A stretch of 47,164 nucleotides of DNA from Tenericutes bacterium RIFOXYA12_FULL_35_10 (GCA_001830045.1 MIDA01000048.1:1-47164), one strand, 5' to 3'. Positions 1 through 9,257 are shown, counted from the first letter of the stretch. Notes: generated by a model from the sequence alone, not told the origin. Program-made: numbers and translations.

Positions 1-1293
1 ATGAATATTCATAGACATCCACTGTGTGGAAGAAACTTTGAATATTTCTCTGAGGATCCTCTTTTAACAGGATATATGGGAGCAGCCGTAGTAAACGGTC
101 TTCAAAGAGCGGGTGTCACAGGTACCATTAAACACATGGCCTTAAATAATCAAGAATACCGCAGATTTGATAGCGATAGTATCGCGAGTGAGCGCGCAAT
201 TCGTGAAATCTATTTAAAAGGATTTGAGATTGCAGTTAAAAAAGCACATGCAAGAGCCATCATGACATCGTATAACCCGATTAATGGCATTTGGGCAGCA
301 GGAAACTATGATTTAATCGCACGAGTCATTCGTCATGAATGGGATTTTAAAGGGATTGTCATGACGGACTGGTGGGCAAAAATGAATGATGATCAAGAGC
401 CAGGTGAAAGAACTAATATTAAATCCATGATTAAAGCACAAGGTGATTTATACATGGTGGTTGTTGATGCGAAAAGTAATTCTTTAAATGATAATTTTAT
501 GGCATCGATTGAAAATGGTTCATTAACCAAAGCTGAAGCACAAGTGGCTGCTAAAAACATCATCTCATTTATCTTAAATTCATCGATGTATCAAAAATTA
601 CAGGGAAATCCTTTGATCCCTGAACCTAAGATGTTTCCGCTACCCGTTTTAAAGAAAGTCTTTGTTAATGGGATTGAACTAGAATCATTTGATGAACGTG
701 TAACTCATTATCATCTGGATACCTATGATCACTTCAATTTAACCTTTGAATTAGAACCACAGGCATCATACCATGTGAAACGTAATGCACATCAAACGAT
801 TGTTTCACTGCTTTATCATCAAGCTGAAAATCATTACGTGTTTACCAATCGAAAACGATTCGTAAACCGTGAAACCTTTGATTTAAATGAGATTTCACTC
901 GATCATCCATTATCTCTTTTAGATACAGCATGGGGAAGAACACCACTTGATCTCAAGAAACCAACATGGAAAAGTGAAAAAGTACTAATCAAAGATGATC
1001 ACGTGTCTATGGTTAAAGATGGAATACTCTCCTATACAGTAGAGATTAAAACATTTGGAAAATATATTGTTGAATTATCGATTGCTTCAGATGCTTTAGA
1101 ACTTTCTCAATTACCTTTTTCTATTTTGTGTGAAGATGTTGTCCTATCTACATTGACGACAAGAGGTACCGGAGGAAAATGGTTTGATATTGCATCACAA
1201 GTTATTTTAGAACCAGGTATTAAACGCTTAAGCTTTAAAGCACACGCAAGTGGTTTAAACATTAAGCGTATCGACTTAATCAAACATCAATAA
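1..1293 (+). CDS. Glycoside hydrolase family 3 protein, 5' truncated by window edge
   Basis: This is a family 3 glycosidase, probably beta-glucosidase-like, cleaving terminal sugars from beta-glycosides. The first visible residues (NIHRHPLCGRNFEYFSEDP) are the mid-domain GH3 signature that normally lies about 100-150 residues into the protein, so the ATG at base 1 is internal and the real start lies upstream of the window. The substrate-binding KH appears in GTIKHMALNNQE, and the catalytic nucleophile is predicted to be Asp123 in VMTDWW. The GH3 TIM-barrel region ends near residue 200. The remaining 230 residues are a beta-rich C-terminal region that I do not recognise in detail. Substrate specificity cannot be read from the sequence. 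The gene ends at a bidirectional terminator shared with the convergent SRAP gene. Confidence 0.88.
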   Translation: MNIHRHPLCGRNFEYFSEDPLLTGYMGAAVVNGLQRAGVTGTIKHMALNNQEYRRFDSDSIASERAIREIYLKGFEIAVKKAHARAIMTSYNPINGIWAAGNYDLIARVIRHEWDFKGIVMTDWWAKMNDDQEPGERTNIKSMIKAQGDLYMVVVDAKSNSLNDNFMASIENGSLTKAEAQVAAKNIISFILNSSMYQKLQGNPLIPEPKMFPLPVLKKVFVNGIELESFDERVTHYHLDTYDHFNLTFELEPQASYHVKRNAHQTIVSLLYHQAENHYVFTNRKRFVNRETFDLNEISLDHPLSLLDTAWGRTPLDLKKPTWKSEKVLIKDDHVSMVKDGILSYTVEIKTFGKYIVELSIASDALELSQLPFSILCEDVVLSTLTTRGTGGKWFDIASQVILEPGIKRLSFKAHASGLNIKRIDLIKHQ

Positions 1294-1317
1294 AAAAAGA
1301 CCATCAAGGTCTTTTTT
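1293..1317. terminator. Bidirectional intrinsic terminator
   Basis: A 10-bp perfect stem (AAAAAAGACC with GGTCTTTTTT) encloses a 5-nt loop and carries a T-run on both strands. It sits between the convergent GH3 and SRAP genes. The GH3 stop codon ends at the first stem base, and the SRAP stop codon lies in the loop. Confidence 0.9.
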
Positions 1318-2002
1318 GTTCGTATAGTGGCTTTATACAATCTTGTGTCTCATTTTTTGATGAATTAACGATGGCTGATACAGCATATGTTTTCATGGAG
1401 TTTGTTTCATAGGGTCTAAGCAATTTTGAAAGTTCAAAGAGATTAGTTACTCTTGGATTTAGCCATGTCTTCACGGAAGCTTCATCTAAGATGACCGGCA
1501 TTCTTTCATGGATGTCTTTCATCAGTTCATTCGCTTCAGTCGTAATAATCGTGCATGTATGAAGTTTTGTTCCATCTTCTTTAATGAAAGTCGACCATAG
1601 TCCAGCCATTGGAAAAAGCTTTTCATCTTTTTTAAGAATACGCATGGGTTGTTTGGTATCATCTGTCCTTTTCCATTCATAAAAACTATCGGCTAAGATC
1701 ACACATCTTTTGGATGTGAAAGAAGGTAGAAAACTTGGTTTTTGATGAAGTGTTTCCGCTTTTGCGTTAATCATTTGATAGCCTATTTTTTCATCTTTTG
1801 CAAACGATGGAACAAGACCCCATTTGAGAAGTCCTACTCTGTTTTTTGCACCATCGTTAATGATGGTGATCACATCTTGTCCAGGTGATACATTAAACCT
1901 GGGGAGTTCAAAGGCTTGTTTCATCTCATGGATGTCATAGTTTTCTTCTAAATAGACTCTTAAATCTTCAAGGTCAACGGTGATTGTAAAACGTCCGCAC
2001 AT
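1304..2002 (-). CDS. SRAP domain protein (YedK/HMCES family abasic-site DNA-protein crosslinker)
   Basis: This 232-residue protein belongs to the SOS response-associated peptidase family. These proteins form a thiazolidine crosslink with abasic sites in single-stranded DNA through an N-terminal cysteine. The start MCGRF gives the catalytic Cys2 after Met removal. The other family residues are visible: Asn79 in MINAKAET, Glu109 in SFYEWKR and His165 in IHERMP. The start is fixed by an AAGGAGG ribosome site and by the required Cys at position 2. It begins 2 bases after the stop of the upstream nuclease-helicase gene on the same strand, so the two are almost certainly co-transcribed as a DNA-repair pair. 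Length and motifs are normal for the family. Confidence 0.93.
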   Translation of the reverse strand: MCGRFTITVDLEDLRVYLEENYDIHEMKQAFELPRFNVSPGQDVITIINDGAKNRVGLLKWGLVPSFAKDEKIGYQMINAKAETLHQKPSFLPSFTSKRCVILADSFYEWKRTDDTKQPMRILKKDEKLFPMAGLWSTFIKEDGTKLHTCTIITTEANELMKDIHERMPVILDEASVKTWLNPRVTNLFELSKLLRPYETNSMKTYAVSAIVNSSKNETQDCIKPLYEQKRP

Positions 2003-2004
2003 GG

Positions 2005-4350
2005 TTATTCCTCCTTAAACTGATCCCAAAATAAAGATAAGGCTGGTTTTAAATCCTTCGGTTTTTTAATGATTTCATAGTGTTTCCATTCGGGTGGAAA
2101 CAAACTTAAATACGTCTTTGTTGCAAAACGATCATCCATGAGAATAGCGATACCATAATCGCTATCTCTTCGAATAACGCGACCCACCGCTTGAATAACT
2201 TTATTCATTCCAGGATACGTATAGGCATATTCAAAGCCTTTACCAAATGTTTGGTCATAATAGGTTTTAAGTTGATTATTAGACTCACTAATCATGGGTA
2301 GACCAACACCTACGATGATGACACCAGATAACATATCACCCACATAATCAATACCTTCTGAAAACATACCACCCATGACAAAGAATGCGAGTTGAGACCT
2401 TTCAACTTTTTGTTTAAATCTTTCTAAAATGAGATCTCTTAAATGCGGTTCCATGTCACGATGTTGGATGATGAGATCTGCTGGTAAATCTGAGGGAAGT
2501 TCATTAATGATCTGTTGCATATACGCATACGATGGAAAGAATGCGATATAATTACCTTTTTTAGCGTTAATGACTTCTTTAATCGTATCAACAATCTGAT
2601 GTTTAGAACCTTCTCTACTTTGATATCTTGTATTAATACTGTTCATCACAATCAGTTTTAATCGTTTTGGATCAAAGGGTGAACGTATCTTTAAGGTTTC
2701 TCCGTAACCACAGGCAATCAATTCTTTATAATAATCGATGGGGATGAGGGTTGCTGAGAAGAAGACACTGCCATAAGCTTTATTTTTAATGGTGTCGTAA
2801 ATGAATTCGGATGCATCTAAGCATTGAAGTGTTATAGAAAGATCATCATCACCTATTTTTTCGATGTTAGTGACATAGGTATCATTATAAAATTCATGAA
2901 TGATGGAAAAACTTAAGAGTTGAAGATAAACATCCATGACTTCTGTTTTTCTGGGGTATTTCGGCATTTCCTTTAAGGCGTTTTCAATTTTCTTCATTAA
3001 ACCATAGACATCTTCCAAAAATGAATCATCTATACGAGGAAATGAGAGAAATGGTTTTAAGGAGAGTTGTTCTAAGTAACGATCAAAATGATCAAGACAT
3101 TTTTTGACTGCATTACGAATGGTTGGTTTTAGTTTGGAAGCTGCTTTTCTTAAGACAATAAAATCAGATCTGATCAGTGTTGCAGAATACATATCTCTCG
3201 ATCTTGAAATCATGTTATGTGCTTCATCAACTAAAAGAAGTGGTTTAAAGTTAGAATCGTCAAAATATCGAATCAAATGAATTCTAGGATCAAATGCATA
3301 ATTATAGTCACAAATAATGACATCGACATAATAAGAAACGTAAAGTGAAAATTCAAAAGGACATACCGTATGTTTTCTTGCATAGGCTTCAACAACAGAT
3401 CTTGTCATGAGTGTTTCATGATCAAAGATATCTTGCATCGCTTGATTAAGCCTATCAAAGAAGCCTCGCGCAAAAGGACATTTATCTGGATCACATTCCC
3501 TTTTTTCTAAGAAGCATGTGACATCTTTCGATGTAATTTCTAATGTTTTCGTTTGTAAACCTGCTTCATGTAGAATATCCATACTGTCTAATGCGACTTT
3601 TTTTCCTTGTGTTTTTGCAGAAAGATAAAAGATTTTTTGTTGATCATCTGATAATGACTTGAGTGTAGCAAACAGCGATGCCATCGTTTTACCAATACCT
3701 GTAGGTGCTACTGAAAATAAGAGATCTTGATCTTTCATGGTTTGATAAACAGCCGTCATCATTTCTCTTTGACCACGACGATATGTATCAAACGGAAAAT
3801 AAAGTTTTCCTAAGGATTCTCTTTTTCGATCAAGATGGGTATAGAGTTTATCAAGCCAAATAATATAGGTCTTTATCGATTCTTCAAAAAAAGGTTTTAA
3901 GAGGTCAACATCAAAATAGTAGTTGAAGTGTCTCATCTTATAATCAGAAAGTTGAATGTAAGTGACTCTACCTTCAATGTCATCTTGATGTTGGTTTTTG
4001 AGATACATATAAGCATACATCTTTAATTGTGCAAGATGTTCATTATTCACGTTAAATTCATCTATAAAAATAGGAAAACGGGTGGACTTAATTTCCTCAA
4101 TCCATTTTTTTTCATCAAGCGTGATGAGACCATCAATACGCCCTTGAAGTAGGACTTCATAGTCTTCATGTTCGTAAAGATAAGTGATAGTTACCTCTGC
4201 TTCATCGTTTGATCCATATTTAGATTGAACATATTGGTGAGCTTTCGTTCCCTCAAGTAAAGAAACGTTTTGAAACGTTTCTGATGACAAATCACCACTC
4301 GCATATAGGAAGGAAACGAGTTCACCCACACCAACTTTATAACGTTTCAT
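2005..4350 (-). CDS. RecB-like nuclease fused to XPD/DinG-type Fe-S DNA helicase
   Basis: This 781-residue protein combines two DNA-processing activities. Residues 1-115 carry a complete RecB-type PD-(D/E)XK nuclease signature: G34-x3-H38, Asp73 in GRIDG, Glu86-x-Lys88 in EEIKS and Gln108-x3-Tyr112. The helicase follows, with Walker A APTGIGKT at 215-222 and a DEAH box at 375-378. Four cysteines (279, 286, 291, 330) lie between motifs I and II, the pattern of the XPD 4Fe-4S cluster. The C-terminal half carries the second RecA-like domain, including VIQAVGRVIRR. I chose Met23 of the longest frame because it has a ribosome site (ACGAGG), and a TATAAT -10 box lies between it and the upstream ATG at 4416. 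It probably acts in repair of damaged or blocked DNA; the exact substrate is unknown. Confidence 0.88.
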   Translation of the reverse strand: MKRYKVGVGELVSFLYASGDLSSETFQNVSLLEGTKAHQYVQSKYGSNDEAEVTITYLYEHEDYEVLLQGRIDGLITLDEKKWIEEIKSTRFPIFIDEFNVNNEHLAQLKMYAYMYLKNQHQDDIEGRVTYIQLSDYKMRHFNYYFDVDLLKPFFEESIKTYIIWLDKLYTHLDRKRESLGKLYFPFDTYRRGQREMMTAVYQTMKDQDLLFSVAPTGIGKTMASLFATLKSLSDDQQKIFYLSAKTQGKKVALDSMDILHEAGLQTKTLEITSKDVTCFLEKRECDPDKCPFARGFFDRLNQAMQDIFDHETLMTRSVVEAYARKHTVCPFEFSLYVSYYVDVIICDYNYAFDPRIHLIRYFDDSNFKPLLLVDEAHNMISRSRDMYSATLIRSDFIVLRKAASKLKPTIRNAVKKCLDHFDRYLEQLSLKPFLSFPRIDDSFLEDVYGLMKKIENALKEMPKYPRKTEVMDVYLQLLSFSIIHEFYNDTYVTNIEKIGDDDLSITLQCLDASEFIYDTIKNKAYGSVFFSATLIPIDYYKELIACGYGETLKIRSPFDPKRLKLIVMNSINTRYQSREGSKHQIVDTIKEVINAKKGNYIAFFPSYAYMQQIINELPSDLPADLIIQHRDMEPHLRDLILERFKQKVERSQLAFFVMGGMFSEGIDYVGDMLSGVIIVGVGLPMISESNNQLKTYYDQTFGKGFEYAYTYPGMNKVIQAVGRVIRRDSDYGIAILMDDRFATKTYLSLFPPEWKHYEIIKKPKDLKPALSLFWDQFKEE

Positions 4351-4372
4351 TGAATACCTCGTATGTATCTCT

Positions 4373-4378
4373 ATTATA
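4373..4378 (-). promoter_or_regulatory. -10 box (TATAAT) for the helicase-SRAP operon
   Basis: A perfect TATAAT on the minus strand lies about 22 bases upstream of the ATG at 4350, implying a short leader of about 15 nt. No good -35 is visible, so this is only a partial promoter call. It rules out translation starting at the upstream ATG (4416). Confidence 0.55.
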
Positions 4379-4482
4379 CGATAAAAGTAGCTCGCTTGGG
4401 GTTTGATGTGTCCCATTCTTTAAAAATAAAAGGTGTGATCGATATTAATTTTAATTGAAATGAAGTATTCTAATTATAAGGG

Positions 4483-5517
4483 ATGGTGAATGAAGTGAAA
4501 CAACATCAATTAAAAAGTGGACCACTATTAGATGATAAAGGGAATTTAGTGGAAGCTGGTTATGCTACTTCACTGATAAAAAAATATCAACGAAAGATGG
4601 TTAAAGTGAAGGGTATGCGCATCAAAGAATGGGATTATTACTTTATAGGTAATGAGACATATGGGATTGCAGTGACGGTTGCAGATAACAGTTACATGTG
4701 GTTAACTTCGGTGACATTTTTTGATTTTGAGAAAAAGAGTGAAAATACAAAATCACTGATGGGCTGGTTTCCTAACGGGAAACTTCACATGCCTGAGTCA
4801 TCTGAAAAAAGTGATGTCATCTTCAAAAACAAGAAGATGAATATAACGTTTAAACTTAAAGATAAACAAAGATTGATTCATGTTGATGTTAAGGAGTTTG
4901 AAAAAGGTAAGGATTTAACTGCAGATCTTGTTTTAGAACCTACCATGAAACCCTCGATGGTCATTGCAACTCCATTTGAAAAGAAAAGACATTTTTACTA
5001 TAATCAAAAGATCAACTTACTTAAAACACGTGGTGAAGTTTTTGTTGGTGAAAAACGTTATGATTTTAATGATGCTTATGGTGTTCTTGATTGGGGACGT
5101 GGTGTTTGGACGTATAAGAATACGTGGTATTGGTCATCGCTTTCTGGTATTGAAGATGGTCATGCAATCGGTTTTAATTTAGGTTATGGTTTTGGTGATA
5201 CATCAAAAGCATCTGAAAATATGATCTTCTATGATGGTGAATCTTATAAGTTGGAAGATGTCATCTTTGATATTCCACAAAAGCATCAAAAAGATGATTT
5301 TATGTCAACTTGGAAGATCTATTCACAGAGTAAAGATATTGATCTCACATTTAATCCCATCTTGGATCGTCACTCACATTCAAATGTCATACTCATTTCA
5401 TCCAATCAACATCAAGTGTTCGGATACTTCAGTGGGAAGATCAAAATCAAGGATGGTCACATCATTGAAATTAAGAAGATGTTAGGGTTCGCAGAAAAGG
5501 TAGAAAATCGTTGGTAA
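4483..5517 (+). CDS. DUF2804 domain-containing protein
   Basis: This 344-residue protein matches the DUF2804 family by its overall pattern: an N-terminal segment with LLDDKGNLVEAGYA, a central DAYGVLDWGRGVW motif, the following TWYWSS and a late GFGD/FYDGE block. The function of the family is unknown to me; it is a beta-rich soluble protein with no signal peptide or membrane segment here. The start is uncertain. The ATG at 4483 has an AAGGG directly upstream with short spacing, and a GTG at 4495 is an alternative with better spacing. It stands alone between a divergent repair operon and nrdJ, and is followed by a structured, T-rich 3' region. Confidence 0.75.
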   Translation: MVNEVKQHQLKSGPLLDDKGNLVEAGYATSLIKKYQRKMVKVKGMRIKEWDYYFIGNETYGIAVTVADNSYMWLTSVTFFDFEKKSENTKSLMGWFPNGKLHMPESSEKSDVIFKNKKMNITFKLKDKQRLIHVDVKEFEKGKDLTADLVLEPTMKPSMVIATPFEKKRHFYYNQKINLLKTRGEVFVGEKRYDFNDAYGVLDWGRGVWTYKNTWYWSSLSGIEDGHAIGFNLGYGFGDTSKASENMIFYDGESYKLEDVIFDIPQKHQKDDFMSTWKIYSQSKDIDLTFNPILDRHSHSNVILISSNQHQVFGYFSGKIKIKDGHIIEIKKMLGFAEKVENRW

Positions 5518-5550
5518 TGATTTTTTGAAGATGATGATAGACTTACATTT

Positions 5551-5642
5551 GGCTTTCATTGGGGAATACCCCACGGTAAAGCCATTTCTTTTATACGCAA
5601 AATGAAAGCATGATACTTCGTATCAGAGCACTCCTTTTTTTT
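5551..5642 (+). other. Structured RNA element / terminator region after the DUF2804 gene
   Basis: Two hairpins precede a run of eight T (5635-5642). Hairpin 1 has outer arms GGCTTT (5551-5556) and AAAGCC (5578-5583) and an inner stem TGGGG/CCCCA (5560-5564 with 5569-5573). Hairpin 2 is TGATAC/GTATCA (5611-5616 with 5620-5625). GCTTTCATT (5552-5560) is also perfectly complementary to AATGAAAGC (5601-5609), so an alternative fold would compete with hairpin 1. It lies before the nrdJ promoter, so it belongs to the upstream transcript or to an independent RNA. I do not recognise the family. Confidence 0.45.
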
Positions 5643-5667
5643 CTAAAAAAATTTACGTGTTTCATTG

Positions 5668-5765
5668 TTGAATTAGCAATCTAAATGGTTTATAATACAC
5701 GTAAACCGTTTCGTCGGAGACGTTCGGTAGGGGATAGATTTCAAAAAAGAAAAGGGGTTTTTTTT
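5668..5765 (+). promoter_or_regulatory. nrdJ promoter and leader
   Basis: TTGAAT (5668-5673), a 17-base spacer and TATAAT (5691-5696) form a good sigma-A promoter. The leader of about 60 nt contains a 6-bp hairpin (CGTTTC with GAGACG, 5707-5722, one G-T pair) and a purine-rich ribosome site AAAAGGGG before the ATG at 5766. No B12 box is present, so there is no sign of a cobalamin riboswitch here. Confidence 0.75.
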
Positions 5766-7952
5766 ATGAATGTTATCAAACGTAATGGAACAGCAGAGCC
5801 TTTTGATTTGCATAAGATTGCGCAAGCAATGCAAAAGGCATATAAGAGTGTTGGATTAATTTTTTCTGATGAAGAATGTTTAAAACAAGCTCAAGAAATT
5901 ACAAAAGCATATCCAAAGAACGAAGATGTCAGCATCGAAACCATTCAAGATGATGTAGAACTTTACTTGATGAAGAAAAAGCATTATGAAGCTGCACGTT
6001 CTTATATCAAATATCGTGAAAAACAAAAGACAGATCGTGACAATCCATGGGGAGATAACGATGAACGTCAAGACCTCATTTTAAAGAAGTATTTAATTAA
6101 CGGTGAAGATAAGAAAGACTTTATTAAACGTATCGCGTTTGGTAAGTCTTCATTAGAAAAGATTTTTAGACGTAAGGAAGCCATTTTCGGTGGTCGTAAC
6201 CTGTATGCAATCGGTAGAGATGGTAATATTACTGGATCTAACTGTTATGTGGTTAAAGACCCTGAAGATAGTTTAGAAAGCATTTATAAAGTTGACTATC
6301 AAATTGCACGTACCTACTCCTATGGTGGCGGTCAAGGGATGAACTTATCTAAGATTCGTCCAAAGGGTGCAAAGGTGAATAACTCATCGAATACAACACC
6401 TGGTGTCATGGTGTTTGCAGAAAAGTATTCACACACAACATTAAATACACAACAGGATAGTAGAAGAGGAGCTTTAATGCTTGTCTTAAATATTGATCAC
6501 CCTGATATTATTGATTTTATTACGACCAAACTTGATTTATCTAAAGTCAATGGTGCTAACATTTCGATTGCGATTACAGACGGTTTTATGAAGGCTGTAG
6601 AAAACAATGAAATGTGGGTCATGAAGTTTGAAACACCTTATGAACTTATTGAAAAGAAGATCAATGCTCGAGATTTACTCAAACTTGTTGGTTATTCAGC
6701 ACATACCATGGGTGACCCAGGTGTCATCTTCATTGACCATATGAACAATTATCATTTCTTATCAGAATATGATGATGTCAAATTTACAGCAACTAACCCA
6801 TGTGGTGAACAACCTTTAATGCCACACGGTTCATGTAACCTAGGTAGCATTAACCTAAATGCATTCGTGAGAAATGCATTCCAAGAAAATGCAGTTTATG
6901 ACTGGGATCGTTTTGATTTCGTCGTTCAAGAAATGATTGGTGCACTTGATGACTTACTGACGATGTTAGGCGATCGTCATGCTTTACCTGAACAAAGAGA
7001 ACACGTGATTCAATTTAGAGAAGTTGGTCTTGGTGTGATGGGGTTAGCAGACCTTGCACTTTCCATGAGACTTCCTTATGGTAGCGAAGAGTTCTTAACT
7101 TTCTTAGATAAGTTAATGCGCCGCATGCTCAATGCAGCAGCAAAAGCATCTGCACTTAGAGCAAAAGAACTTGGTGCATTCCCACGTTTCGACTATGAAA
7201 AGATTTCTAAATCGAAGTTCTATCAAACGGGTATCGATTCTGAAACAGACGAACTGATTAAACAATACGGTTTAAGAAACTCACGATTATTATCGATTGC
7301 ACCTACAGGATCTATTTCTAATATTCTAGGGGTAAGTGGCGGTGTTGAGCCGTTCTTCCAAATTAACTACACACGTCGTATTGTCTCTATGTTTGAAGAA
7401 GAAAAGACAATTACAATTTGGGAAAAGACACCAGTTGCGCTTGCTAAAGCAATGGGTGTATCCCCAGAACAACTTCCAGAATGGGCTTTAATCACTTCAC
7501 AAAATATTGACTTTATGGATCGTGCACATGTGCAAGCAACCATTCAAAAATATGTAGATACAGCGATCAGTTCAACCTTTAATCTTCATAACAGCGCATC
7601 TGTTGACGATGTCATGGACATTTATAAGACAGCGTGGAAGTTAGGTTTCAAGGGAGCAACCGTTTTTAGAGACCGTTGCGCGAAGATTGGTATCTTAGCA
7701 GGTGTCAACGAAAACACAGAAGATTTAAACCCAGCTACACCACCACATGTTCATTTAGAAGAAAAATGGATTAATAAGAAAACGAATCAAGTTAAAGAAT
7801 ATGTCACACACATTTCAGTTTCTTCATCAGGTCATACACCTGAAAAGATTGAAAAAGAGTTATGTCCACTGTGTGGGGACGTGCTTGTTAAGAAACAAGG
7901 ATGTATCCACTGTAATAATCCAGAGTGTGATTACGAAAAGTGTGCTATTTAA
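5766..7952 (+). CDS. nrdJ: Adenosylcobalamin-dependent ribonucleotide reductase, class II
   Basis: This 728-residue enzyme reduces ribonucleotides to deoxyribonucleotides using adenosylcobalamin to form a thiyl radical, without oxygen. An N-terminal ATP-cone spans roughly residues 1-90. The finger-loop motif NPCGE (Asn344, Cys346, Glu348) supplies the radical cysteine. Cys160 (GSNCYV) and Cys357 (GSCNLGS) are the predicted redox pair, with the spacing of Thermotoga NrdJ. The C-terminus has a Cys-rich zinc-ribbon-like tail (LCPLCG...CIHC...EC). I start at 5766 because the longer frame to 5685 runs into the -10 box. It is one of several B12-dependent enzymes in the window. Confidence 0.95.
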   Translation: MNVIKRNGTAEPFDLHKIAQAMQKAYKSVGLIFSDEECLKQAQEITKAYPKNEDVSIETIQDDVELYLMKKKHYEAARSYIKYREKQKTDRDNPWGDNDERQDLILKKYLINGEDKKDFIKRIAFGKSSLEKIFRRKEAIFGGRNLYAIGRDGNITGSNCYVVKDPEDSLESIYKVDYQIARTYSYGGGQGMNLSKIRPKGAKVNNSSNTTPGVMVFAEKYSHTTLNTQQDSRRGALMLVLNIDHPDIIDFITTKLDLSKVNGANISIAITDGFMKAVENNEMWVMKFETPYELIEKKINARDLLKLVGYSAHTMGDPGVIFIDHMNNYHFLSEYDDVKFTATNPCGEQPLMPHGSCNLGSINLNAFVRNAFQENAVYDWDRFDFVVQEMIGALDDLLTMLGDRHALPEQREHVIQFREVGLGVMGLADLALSMRLPYGSEEFLTFLDKLMRRMLNAAAKASALRAKELGAFPRFDYEKISKSKFYQTGIDSETDELIKQYGLRNSRLLSIAPTGSISNILGVSGGVEPFFQINYTRRIVSMFEEEKTITIWEKTPVALAKAMGVSPEQLPEWALITSQNIDFMDRAHVQATIQKYVDTAISSTFNLHNSASVDDVMDIYKTAWKLGFKGATVFRDRCAKIGILAGVNENTEDLNPATPPHVHLEEKWINKKTNQVKEYVTHISVSSSGHTPEKIEKELCPLCGDVLVKKQGCIHCNNPECDYEKCAI

Positions 7953-7964
7953 AAAGTTTAAAGA

Positions 7965-7986
7965 GATGCTGAAAAGCATCTTTTTT
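7965..7986 (+). terminator. nrdJ terminator
   Basis: A 6-bp stem (GATGCT with AGCATC) around a GAAA loop is followed by six T, with flanking A/T extending the stem. It lies 12 bases after the nrdJ stop. Confidence 0.85.
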
Positions 7987-7988
7987 CT

Positions 7989-8016
7989 TTGAACATCAAA
8001 ATAAATATGATATACT
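7989..8016 (+). promoter_or_regulatory. Promoter of the MFS transporter gene
   Basis: TTGAAC (7989-7994), a 16-base spacer and TATACT (8011-8016) lie just after the nrdJ terminator and upstream of the transporter start at 8047. Confidence 0.65.
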
Positions 8017-8046
8017 AAAATCACGTAAAAAATAATGGAGGTTTTC

Positions 8047-9201
8047 ATGGGAAAAACAAGAAGAATCATTTACGTGATTTCAAGTGTAATGATGATGTTA
8101 ATGATTGGTGCGGTTTATACGTATTCTGTATTTAGACCACATATCGAAATTCTATTTAGTTTATCAACAACCTTAAGTGGTATACCTTATATGACATCAC
8201 TCTTTTTTTATGCGATTTCGATGATGATTACGGGGCGTTTATTTAAAGTAAGAAGAATCACTTTTATTTTAAGTTCAGGATTGGTGTTGATCGCATCAGG
8301 TTGGATGATATCTGCAGTTTCTTCAAGTTTTACGCTATTCACGATGGGTTATGGTGTCTTGATTGGAATTGGTGTAGGTATGGTTTACGGAGTTCCCGTT
8401 AAAGCCATGCAAATTCTATATCCTAAAAAAAGTGGTTTTTTCACAGGTATTATCTTACTCGGTTTTGGTTTATCGACACTGATTATCGCACCTGTATCAG
8501 CTTACTTCATCGAACGTTTAGGTATAAGTCAAACATTTTTATATTTTGGTTTAGCATACTTGATTGTTTTAGTTCCTTTTATTTTAGGAATGAAGTTACC
8601 TCAAGATATTGAGTTAAACGTTTCTCAAGACGATACAGAGAAAAAAGAATTTCCAATATCTTTAAAAAGAATTTATATGTATTTTGTGACTGCTACAACC
8701 ATCGGATTAATGATGATTGGATTATCTTATACCATTGGCGTCAAGACGTATGGTTTTAGTGTATGGCACGTCGCATTTTCTATGAGTTTGTTTGCTTTAA
8801 TGAATGGAATTGCACGACCACTCTTTGGATTTTTCATGGACAAAAAAGGTTTTAAATGGACAGCACTCTTATCGATGAGTTTATGGGTGATCGCAAGCGT
8901 CATCTCCATCATCAATCAAGGTACACATCTCGCTTTGTTTATGGTATCGTATAGTCTTTATTGGTTTAATCTTGGAGCATGGCTTTCTATCATACCTGCA
9001 ACCATTAAATTAAAATATCCGAAAGAAGAATACTCTAAACGGTATGGTGATGTTTTTACAGGTTATGGATTTGGTGCAATCATCGGTACGTTACTTTCGG
9101 GTTTTATTATGGATCTGTTCGGTGAAACCTTTTATTTGTACCTTTTTATTGGTGTTTTAGCAATCTTTTTAATTGTTGAACTTTTACGTTCAAAAGCATA
9201 A
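8047..9201 (+). CDS. MFS transporter, OFA (oxalate/formate antiporter) family
   Basis: This 384-residue polytopic membrane protein has about twelve hydrophobic segments and the layout of the OFA subfamily of the major facilitator superfamily: an early GAVYTYSVF segment, the glycine-rich GVGMVYGVP helix, and a second half with NGIARPLFGFFMDKKG between helices. OFA members exchange small carboxylates such as oxalate, formate or lactate; the substrate here cannot be read from sequence. The start is at 8047 because GGAGG (8037-8041) lies 5 bases upstream; the earlier in-frame ATG at 8035 overlaps that ribosome site. The gene is monocistronic, between two terminators. Confidence 0.85.
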   Translation: MGKTRRIIYVISSVMMMLMIGAVYTYSVFRPHIEILFSLSTTLSGIPYMTSLFFYAISMMITGRLFKVRRITFILSSGLVLIASGWMISAVSSSFTLFTMGYGVLIGIGVGMVYGVPVKAMQILYPKKSGFFTGIILLGFGLSTLIIAPVSAYFIERLGISQTFLYFGLAYLIVLVPFILGMKLPQDIELNVSQDDTEKKEFPISLKRIYMYFVTATTIGLMMIGLSYTIGVKTYGFSVWHVAFSMSLFALMNGIARPLFGFFMDKKGFKWTALLSMSLWVIASVISIINQGTHLALFMVSYSLYWFNLGAWLSIIPATIKLKYPKEEYSKRYGDVFTGYGFGAIIGTLLSGFIMDLFGETFYLYLFIGVLAIFLIVELLRSKA

Positions 9202-9224
9202 AAACCAATATCTTTTCACACAAT

Positions 9225-9256
9225 TGGCACTTTCGTTATGAGATTGCCATTTTTTT
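9225..9256 (+). terminator. Terminator after the MFS gene
   Basis: TGGCA (9225-9229) and TGCCA (9245-9249) enclose a loop with some further pairing, followed by a T-run (9250-9256). The stem is short, so the call is moderate. Confidence 0.6.
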
Positions 9257-9257
9257 C

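Noticed and set aside
4260-4300. Repeated GAAACGTTT words resembling cre or operator sites
   Set aside because: They lie inside the helicase coding sequence, well away from its promoter, and encode ordinary residues.
5685-5765. 27-residue N-terminal extension of NrdJ
   Set aside because: It begins inside the -10 region of the promoter, has no ribosome site and is not part of the ATP-cone; the start at 5766 has a ribosome site.
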